Notes under the pieces: generated by a model
What the model was told of the DNA's origin: nothing
Database searches by the model: none
The model's input: only the letters and a program-made list of their open reading frames with translations
Shown: positions 12,323 to 17,488 of the stretch, one piece after another
How the letters are laid out: every line of letters starts with the position of its first letter
Position numbering within the stretch: position 1 is the first letter of the stretch
Source of the DNA: CAZJRB01 sp964547995
Lineage (GTDB): Bacteria; Planctomycetota; Planctomycetia; Pirellulales; Thermoguttaceae
DNA: 17,488 bases
Assembly (NCBI GenBank): GCA_964547995.1
Contig: CAZJRB010000142.1
Span: 1-17,488 of the forward strand
Reading direction: 5' to 3'
Position numbers and translations under genes: made by a program

Positions 12323-12366
12323 ATTATACGTAGTTTTCGACGTACGTCAAGCGTGTCGTACGTCAA
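12323..12366 (-). promoter_or_regulatory. promoter of the ATPase operon with two 10-bp direct repeats (operator)
   Basis: On the minus strand TTGACG (12350-12345) and TATAAT (12328-12323) are 16 bp apart, 11 of 12 consensus bases. The -35 box lies within TTGACGTACG (12350-12341), and an identical TTGACGTACG lies at 12366-12357, 16 bp further upstream. Each contains the near-palindromic core GACGTACG(T/A)C; the proximal copy is the perfect palindrome GACGTACGTC. This is a plausible operator that could exclude RNA polymerase, or an activator site. The binder might be one of the winged-helix ATPases themselves. Confidence 0.65.
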
Positions 12367-12387
12367 TTTCTCCATTCTTCCCGCCTC

Positions 12388-12434
12388 TTGTCAATGACAA
12401 TCTGCGTAAACGCAAGCTACACAAGCACTTGCGT
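12388..12434. other. two inverted repeats between glyA and the ATPase operon
   Basis: TTGTCA-A-TGACAA (12388-12400) is a perfect 13-base palindrome. ACGCAAG (12410-12416) and CTTGCGT (12428-12434) form a 7-bp inverted repeat around 11 bases. The second could terminate the glyA transcript (minus strand), but only a short T-run follows. The first may be a protein-binding site upstream of the ATPase promoter. No gene is seen in 12258-12507. Confidence 0.4.
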
Positions 12435-12507
12435 CGCATGAGAGGATTCTTCGTGGGAAGGGTGAATTCGCGCGCATACCGCTGGTAGGTGGCGGCGAAT
12501 ATGCCAA

Positions 12508-13755
12508 TTAGGTCTGCCCATCGCCGGGGATCGGGAACTGTTGGCAGAGATCGGCGACTTTACCCTTCACCTTGGCGGCTAGTTTCTCGTCGTTAGGAGA
12601 TTTCAGGATTTGGAGGATCCAGCCGCCGACGGTCCGCATCTCGGGCTCGCGCATGCCGCGGGTGGTCAGGGCGGGGGTGCCGAAGCGGACGCCGGACGGG
12701 TCGACCGGCTTGCGCTTGTCGAACGGGATTACGTTCTTGTTGGCCGTGATGCCGCAGGCGTCGAGCAGTTGCTCGCCCTGGTGGCCGCTGAGGCCGATGC
12801 TGGTGACGTCGGCCAGCATCAGGTGGTTGTCGGTTCCGCCGCTGATGAGCCGCAAGCCGCCGGATAGCAAGACCTCGGCCAGGGTTTTGGCGTTGGCGAC
12901 GATCTGCCGGGCGTACTGTTTGAACTCGGGGGTCAGCGCCTCGCCGAAACAAACGGCCTTGCCGGCCACCACGTGCATCAGCGGACCGCTCTGGATGCCG
13001 GGGAAGACGCCCCGGTCGATGGCACCGGCGTGCTCGGCCTTGCAGAGGATTATTCCGCCGCGGGGGCCGCGAAGGGTCTTGTGCGTGCTGGAACTGACGT
13101 AGTCGGCCACGGGCACGGGATCGTCGTGGACCCGGCCCGCCACCAGGCCGGCGTAATGGGCCATGTCGACCAGCAGCTTGGCGCCGCAGTCGCGGGCGAT
13201 TTGGGCGAAGCGGGCGTGGTCGATCTCCCGCGGATGGGCGCTGGCCCCGGCCACGATCAGCTTAGGCTTGTGCTCCCGGGCCAGGGCGGCCACTTGGTCG
13301 AAGTCGATCCGGTGGTCGTCCGGCCGGACACCGTAGCTGAAGAAGCGGTAGAACTTGCCCGAAAGGTTCAGGTGCATACCGTGGGTGAGGTGTCCGCCGT
13401 GGTGGAGGTCGAGGCCCAGGACGGTATCGCCCGAGCGGAGGACTCCGAGGTAGACGCCCTCGTTGGCCTGGGAGCCGGAGTGGGGTTGGACGTTGACGTA
13501 TTCTGCGCCGAAGAGTTGTTTGGCGCGTTTTCGGGCGAGGTTCTCGATCAGATCGACGAAGTGGCATCCGCCGAAGTATCGCCGTTCGGGATATCCGTCG
13601 GCATACTTGTTCGACAGGACGGTTTCGGACGCCTGGAGGACGGCGGCGCTGGTGTAGTTTTCGCTGGCGATCATGACCAGGCGGTTGCGTTGCCGCCCGG
13701 TTTCGCCGGCAATGGCCTCCCAGATTTTGGGGTCTTGTCGTTGGAGACAATTCAT
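12508..13755 (-). CDS. glyA: serine hydroxymethyltransferase
   Basis: 415 residues, normal for bacterial SHMT. The PLP enzyme converts serine and THF to glycine and 5,10-methylene-THF in the cytosol. Visible landmarks are LVMIASENYTSAAVL, NKYADGYPERRYFGGC, VNVQPHSGSQAN, GGHLTHG, IVAGASAHPREID, LLVDMAHYAGLVAG (Asp197, His200) and SSSTHKTLRGPRGG with PLP-binding Lys226. The C-terminal small domain is complete (DNHLMLADV, ANKNVIPFD, GVRFGTPALTTRG). The ATG at 13755 overlaps the serA stop (ATGA), so translation is coupled to serA and the pair forms a serine-to-glycine operon. Its methylene-THF product is also the substrate of PanB, encoded elsewhere in the window. Confidence 0.97.
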   Translation of the reverse strand: MNCLQRQDPKIWEAIAGETGRQRNRLVMIASENYTSAAVLQASETVLSNKYADGYPERRYFGGCHFVDLIENLARKRAKQLFGAEYVNVQPHSGSQANEGVYLGVLRSGDTVLGLDLHHGGHLTHGMHLNLSGKFYRFFSYGVRPDDHRIDFDQVAALAREHKPKLIVAGASAHPREIDHARFAQIARDCGAKLLVDMAHYAGLVAGRVHDDPVPVADYVSSSTHKTLRGPRGGIILCKAEHAGAIDRGVFPGIQSGPLMHVVAGKAVCFGEALTPEFKQYARQIVANAKTLAEVLLSGGLRLISGGTDNHLMLADVTSIGLSGHQGEQLLDACGITANKNVIPFDKRKPVDPSGVRFGTPALTTRGMREPEMRTVGGWILQILKSPNDEKLAAKVKGKVADLCQQFPIPGDGQT

Positions 13756-15383
13756 AGGCCGCTTCCCATCCAGTCGGGCAGTTCGTCGGCGGGTGGGAGA
13801 TTGACGACGCAGGCCTGCTCGATCGATCTGAGCGCGAGGATTTCGGCGACGGCTTCGGCGGGTGGCTGGCTGTCGAGTGCCATGGCCCCGACGGCCTCCC
13901 CGCCCGGCCGGTTCGAACCGCGGCCGACCGCCATGTCGGCGATGTTGACCCGGTGGCGGCCGAAGATGTTTCCCAGGTGGCCGATCACTCCGGGCACGTC
14001 GCGATGTTTGAAGAGCATCAGGATGCCTTCCAGCCGGCTTTCGAGCGGGAAATCGCCCTTTCGGACCAGCCGGGGTACGTTGCCGAACAGGGTGCCGGAG
14101 GCGACCGCCTTGCGCTCGTCGCTGACGACTTCGGCCGTAATCATCGAGCTGAAAGCCCCGGTATCGCTGGAGCGGTGCTCGACCAGCTCGATCCCGCGTT
14201 CGCGGAGCAGGACCTCGGCATTGACGAGGTTGACATCCTCTTCCATGGCGTGTTCGAGCAGCCCGGCCGAGAAGGCGGCTGAAAGCAGCCGGCAGTCCTT
14301 CTTGGCGACTTCGCCTTCGTAGTAGAGGTTGCAGGCCACCGGCGGCGCGGATTGCACCTGGGCCAAGAGGAGCCCCAGCCGATAAGCCACATTAAGGTCT
14401 CCCCGAAGGTTTTCGAGCGTCTTGCGGTCTAGGGGGGAGATGTTGACCGACTGCCTGATCGCGCCGGTGGTGAAGAAGTCGATCAACAATTGGGCGGCCT
14501 CGGCGGCGACATGGGCCTGGGCCTCTTCGGTGCTGGCGCCGAGGTGGGGAGTACACAAGACGCCGGGCATTCCGAAGAGCGGGTTTTCGGTGCAGGGTTC
14601 CGACTCGTAGACGTCCAGGGCGACGCCGCCGAGCTGTCCGCTTCGGAGCCCTTCGACGAGGGCTTCGGTGTTGAAGATGCCGCCTCGGGCGCAATTGATC
14701 AGCCGGGCGCCGGGCCGCATCAGCTTGATCTCTTCGCGGCCGATGAGATCTCGGGTTTCGTCGTTCAGGGGGGTGTGAACGGTGAGGTAATCGACATCGG
14801 GCAGCATTTCGTGGACCGAGGCACAGACGGTGATACCTAACTCTTTTGCCCTGTGGCTGGAGAGGAAGGGATCGTAGGCGAGCACGCGCATTTGCATGGC
14901 CAGCGCGCGGGTGGCCACCGCTTCGCCCACGCGGCCGACGCCGATGACTCCCAGCGTCTTGCCGGCCAACTGGGCGCCGATGTACTGCTTGCGGTCCCAG
15001 CGGCCCTGGATGAGGCTTTCGTAGGCCGGGTGGACATTGCGGGAGAGAGCCAGCATCAACGTAATGGCGTGTTCGGCGGTGGATAGGGTGTTTCCACCCG
15101 GCGTGTTCATCACGACGATTCCCATCCGGGTGGCGGTTTGCTTGTCGATATTGTCGGTTCCGACGCCGGCTCGGGCGATGGCTTTCAGGCGGCGGTTGCC
15201 TTCCAGCACCTTGGCGGTGAGCTGCACGCCGCTGCGGCAGATTGCCCCGTCGAACTGCGCAAGCGCCGAGCGGAGTTCCTCGCCCTTCAGGCCCGTGCGG
15301 ACCTCGCACTCGATGTTCCCGGCCGAGTGGAACAGGTCGAGACCCTCCTGGGACAGGCTGTCTAAAACGATGATTCGTGGCAC
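13752..15383 (-). CDS. serA: D-3-phosphoglycerate dehydrogenase (long, ACT-containing form)
   Basis: 543 residues from GTG 15383, preferred because GAGGG lies five bases upstream; a TTG at 15395 is in frame but would have to overlap that site. It oxidises 3-phosphoglycerate with NAD to start serine synthesis. The catalytic part has RAGVGTDNID, NAD motif GVGRVG (148-153) with the acidic Asp171 after the next strand (VLAYDP), HTPLNDETRDLI, INCARGG (Arg233), a Glu in VYESEP and TPHLGAST (His280). About 140 residues of the allosteric substrate-binding type follow, then a C-terminal ACT domain (DVPGVIGHLGNIFG, VNIADMAVGR). This is the type 1 long form, often feedback-inhibited by serine. It overlaps glyA by ATGA and is divergent from fhs. 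Confidence 0.96.
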   Translation of the reverse strand: MPRIIVLDSLSQEGLDLFHSAGNIECEVRTGLKGEELRSALAQFDGAICRSGVQLTAKVLEGNRRLKAIARAGVGTDNIDKQTATRMGIVVMNTPGGNTLSTAEHAITLMLALSRNVHPAYESLIQGRWDRKQYIGAQLAGKTLGVIGVGRVGEAVATRALAMQMRVLAYDPFLSSHRAKELGITVCASVHEMLPDVDYLTVHTPLNDETRDLIGREEIKLMRPGARLINCARGGIFNTEALVEGLRSGQLGGVALDVYESEPCTENPLFGMPGVLCTPHLGASTEEAQAHVAAEAAQLLIDFFTTGAIRQSVNISPLDRKTLENLRGDLNVAYRLGLLLAQVQSAPPVACNLYYEGEVAKKDCRLLSAAFSAGLLEHAMEEDVNLVNAEVLLRERGIELVEHRSSDTGAFSSMITAEVVSDERKAVASGTLFGNVPRLVRKGDFPLESRLEGILMLFKHRDVPGVIGHLGNIFGRHRVNIADMAVGRGSNRPGGEAVGAMALDSQPPAEAVAEILALRSIEQACVVNLPPADELPDWMGSGL

Positions 15384-15442
15384 GGCTTCCCTCAATTTCT
15401 TCTTGCGACCGGAAGAGACCGGGCAGAAAGGCCAAAGACGCC

Positions 15443-15471
15443 AATCTACGGCTTTCGCCGACGAAATTCAA
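15443..15471 (-). promoter_or_regulatory. candidate promoter of serA-glyA
   Basis: On the minus strand TTGAAT (15471-15466) and TAGATT (15448-15443) are 17 bp apart, each matching the consensus at 4 of 6 positions. The predicted start near 15436 gives a leader of about 50 nt to GTG 15383. It is the best-spaced pair seen upstream of serA. Confidence 0.4.
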
Positions 15472-15650
15472 GAACCTTCAGGGTGATAACGGTCGCCGGG
15501 CCGGGAGGAAATCGTTCCGGCCGTCTCCAATGCCCCCAACAACGGGGGATTGCCGTGCGCCGAGAAGGCCGGCCTCATTGTGCCCGGGATTCCTTTCACG
15601 GTGAGCAAAAATTCGCAGGGAAATAATGATAATACTCTTTTGGCGGCATA

Positions 15651-15679
15651 TTGACAGAATATGGGGCGTCTGTTAGCAG
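15651..15679 (+). promoter_or_regulatory. tentative promoter of fhs
   Basis: A perfect TTGACA (15651-15656) is followed after 17 bp by TAGCAG (15674-15679), a weak -10. TAATAG six bases later is nearer the consensus but too far away. A start near 15686 would leave a leader of about 120 nt containing the hairpin at 15720-15758. AT-rich GATAAT at 15628-15633 is another -10 candidate but lacks a -35. Confidence 0.3.
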
Positions 15680-15719
15680 TAATAGTTTCGCCCGTTCGAC
15701 TTGGGCCGATCCGTTGCCT

Positions 15720-15758
15720 CGTGCTCCCGTCAACTGGGTGTCGGATGGAGCCAGCACG
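15720..15758 (+). promoter_or_regulatory. structured element in the fhs leader
   Basis: CGTGCT (15720-15725) pairs with AGCACG (15753-15758). An alternative stem pairs GCTCC (15723-15727) with GGAGC (15747-15751), so two exclusive folds are possible. It lies about 50 bp before the fhs start. I cannot match it to a known THF, glycine or SAM riboswitch by eye. The rest of the 423-bp serA-fhs gap shows no reading frame with a good ribosome binding site. Confidence 0.3.
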
Positions 15759-15806
15759 TGTCAGACAATCAACTTCGTTTAGTCTCTATCGAATGGAGGA
15801 CTTCCT

Positions 15807-17488
15807 GTGGCTTTGGACCCGACAAAACATGAGGATTGGGAAATCGCGGAAGAGGCGGAATCCCGTATGAAGACCTGTTACCAGCTCGCGGAAGAGTTGG
15901 GCGTACAGAAGGAGGAACTGCTACCCCACGGCAACTATGTCGCCAAAGTGGACTACATCAAGGTGTTGGAGCGGATCAAGGACAGGCCGGACGGCAAGTT
16001 CATCGAGGTGACTGCCATCACGCCGACCCCCTTGGGAGAAGGGAAATCGACAACGGCAATGGGGTTACTCCAGGGAATGGGTAAGCGCGACAAGAAGGTA
16101 GTTGCCTGCATCCGGCAGCCCTCCGGCGGGCCGACGATGAACATCAAGGGGTCGGCGGCCGGCGGCGGGCTGGCCCAGTGCATCCCCCTGACGGATTTCT
16201 CCCTTGGGCTGACCGGCGACATCAACGCCGTCATGAACGCCCACAACCTGGCGATGGTCGCGGTGACCTCCCGCATGCAGCACGAGCGGAACTACAGCGA
16301 CGCACGGCTGGAGAAGATCGGCATCAAGCGGCTGGACATCGACCCGACGAACGTCGAGATGGGCTGGGTCATGGACTACTGTGCCCAGACCTTGCGGAAC
16401 ATCGTCATCGGTATCGGCGGGAAGATGGACGGCTACATGATGCAGAGCAAGTTCGGCATTGCCGTTTCGTCCGAGGTGATGGCCATGCTGTCGATCTTCA
16501 GCGACTTGAAGGACCTCCGCGAACGGATGGACGGCATTGTGGTCGCCTACGACAAGAAGCGCAACCCGGTTACCTGTAAGGATCTCGAGGTGGCCGGGGC
16601 CATGACCGCCTGGCTTCGCGAGGCGATCAACCCGAACCTTTTGCAGTCGCTCGAGGGACAGCCGTGCTTCGTCCACGCCGGCCCGTTCGCCAACATTGCC
16701 GTGGGGCAATCGTCGGTCGTGGCCGACAAGCTTTGCCTGAAGCTGGCCGACTATCACATCACCGAGTCGGGTTTCGGGGCCGATATCGGCTTCGAGAAGT
16801 TCTGGAACGTCAAGTGCCGCTACAGCGGCAACATACCCAACGTCTCGGTCATCACGACGACGATCCGCGGGCTGAAGCATCACGGCGTGAACGCCGGGGC
16901 GCTGCCTTGTCCCCCGGGCAAGCCGATCCCGAAGGAATACTTCGAGGAAAACCTGGCGTGGTTGGAAGACGGCGTGTGCAACCTCGTCCAGCACATTAAC
17001 ACGGTGAAAAAGGCGGGGATCAACCCCGTGGTGGCCATCAATGCCTTCCACGCCGATACGCAGGCCGAAATCGATCTGTGCCGGAAGGCCGCCGAGGAAG
17101 CGGGCGCCCGCGTGGCCGTCTCCAAGCACTGGCAACTCGGCGGCGAGGGGGCACTGGAATTGGCCGACGCGGTGATCGAGGCCTGTGAGCAGCCGGTCGA
17201 CTTCAAGTTCCTTTACGATCTGGATACCCCGCTGCGGGAGCGCGTCGAGCTGATCGCCAAGGAAGTCTACGGCGCCGGCGGCGTTTCTTACACGCCGGAA
17301 GCGGAGGCCAAGGCCAAGAAGTTCGAGGCCGATCCCAAGTACAACGACTACACCACCATGATGGTCAAGACGCACTTGAGCCTCACGCACGATCCGGCAG
17401 TGAAAGGCGCCCCGAAGGGCTGGACGCTGCCGATCCGCGACTTCCTCACCTACGGCGGGGCCCGGTTCATCTGCCCGGTGGCCGGCAA
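15807..17488 (+). CDS. fhs: formate-tetrahydrofolate ligase (10-formyl-THF synthetase), 3' end outside window
   Basis: At least 560 residues from GTG 15807, with GGAGG (15795-15799) seven bases upstream; the frame is still open at the window end. It makes 10-formyl-THF from formate, THF and ATP, supplying one-carbon units for purines and fMet or taking part in C1 oxidation. Landmarks are EVTAITPTPLGEGKSTTAMG (P-loop about 74-82), RQPSGGPTMNIKGSAAGGG, SLGLTGDINAVMNAHNLAM, RMQHERNYSD, FVHAGPFANIAVGQSS, ESGFGADIGFEKF and VITTTIRGLKHHG. The visible part already exceeds the roughly 557 residues of the Moorella enzyme, so this is the longer form that I associate with planctomycetes and some other phyla. 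It is divergent from serA-glyA, which feeds the same folate pool. Confidence 0.97.
   Translation, partial: MALDPTKHEDWEIAEEAESRMKTCYQLAEELGVQKEELLPHGNYVAKVDYIKVLERIKDRPDGKFIEVTAITPTPLGEGKSTTAMGLLQGMGKRDKKVVACIRQPSGGPTMNIKGSAAGGGLAQCIPLTDFSLGLTGDINAVMNAHNLAMVAVTSRMQHERNYSDARLEKIGIKRLDIDPTNVEMGWVMDYCAQTLRNIVIGIGGKMDGYMMQSKFGIAVSSEVMAMLSIFSDLKDLRERMDGIVVAYDKKRNPVTCKDLEVAGAMTAWLREAINPNLLQSLEGQPCFVHAGPFANIAVGQSSVVADKLCLKLADYHITESGFGADIGFEKFWNVKCRYSGNIPNVSVITTTIRGLKHHGVNAGALPCPPGKPIPKEYFEENLAWLEDGVCNLVQHINTVKKAGINPVVAINAFHADTQAEIDLCRKAAEEAGARVAVSKHWQLGGEGALELADAVIEACEQPVDFKFLYDLDTPLRERVELIAKEVYGAGGVSYTPEAEAKAKKFEADPKYNDYTTMMVKTHLSLTHDPAVKGAPKGWTLPIRDFLTYGGARFICPVAG

Noticed and set aside
12973..14322. 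Long plus-strand frame (449 codons) opposite glyA and serA
   Set aside because: Antisense shadow of strongly conserved enzymes, rich in Gly/Val/Asp from reverse-complemented codons; no ribosome binding site or motif.
15660..15806. THF, glycine or SAM riboswitch before fhs
   Set aside because: Only one hairpin with alternative pairing is visible; the conserved cores of those riboswitch classes could not be recognised.
16065..17390. Long minus-strand frame (441 codons) opposite fhs
   Set aside because: Antisense shadow of a clear Fhs gene; His/Arg/Gly-rich without domain features.

Overview
The window looks like a chromosomal segment of a planctomycete (Planctomycetota, possibly a Pirellulales-like lineage). 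The main evidence is a DUF1559 protein with a prepilin-type N-terminus and a C-terminal H-x9-DG motif, two secreted proteins of planctomycete type, a sulfatase-modifying-factor-fold protein, mostly GC-rich coding sequence and frequent GTG starts. The lineage call rests on family knowledge; no rRNA is present.

Layout. (1) Positions 1-1300 hold a possible 26-residue membrane peptide and a secreted SUMF1-fold protein on the minus strand. A 59-bp attC-like inverted repeat lies just after the SUMF1 stop and a matching half-site just before its start, so the gene looks like an integron-style cassette without an integrase in view. (2) Positions 1300-2160 are non-coding but rich in signals: a sigma70-type promoter reading back into the SUMF1 gene, a predicted stand-alone ~97-nt small RNA with a consensus promoter and intrinsic terminator, four arrays of different 7-bp tandem repeats, one 8-bp array, and a three-copy TGTTGACCAAAA repeat. 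(3) Positions 2238-4441 form a three-gene forward cluster: a Rossmann/DUF2520 protein, panB and a small HAD-like protein. This is probably a pantothenate locus in which the DUF2520 protein is a candidate ketopantoate reductase. (4) Positions 4546-6656 hold a secreted HEAT/coiled-coil protein and a DUF1559 pseudopilin-like protein; they converge with only 2 bp between their stops. (5) tRNA-Leu(UAG) at 6902-6985 is followed by a conserved-looking membrane-anchored or secreted protein (7163-8167).

(6) Positions 8281-12257 hold a minus-strand operon of two P-loop ATPases: an archaeal-type ATPase with a C-terminal winged helix, and a 924-residue AAA ATPase with winged helix and TPR repeats. The two overlap by ATGA and are driven by a near-consensus promoter whose -35 lies inside one of two perfect 10-bp direct repeats. 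This is the best candidate for an undescribed regulatory or signalling (perhaps defence) module, although no effector domain is visible. (7) Positions 12508-15383 are a minus-strand serA-glyA operon, again with an ATGA overlap. (8) fhs (formate-tetrahydrofolate ligase) is divergent from serA and runs off the window end.

Metabolic theme: SerA feeds serine synthesis, GlyA makes glycine and 5,10-methylene-THF, Fhs makes 10-formyl-THF from formate, and PanB consumes methylene-THF. The two ends of the window are therefore linked through one-carbon metabolism. Positions, motifs and repeats were read directly from the sequence; family assignments rest on motif recognition without database searches.
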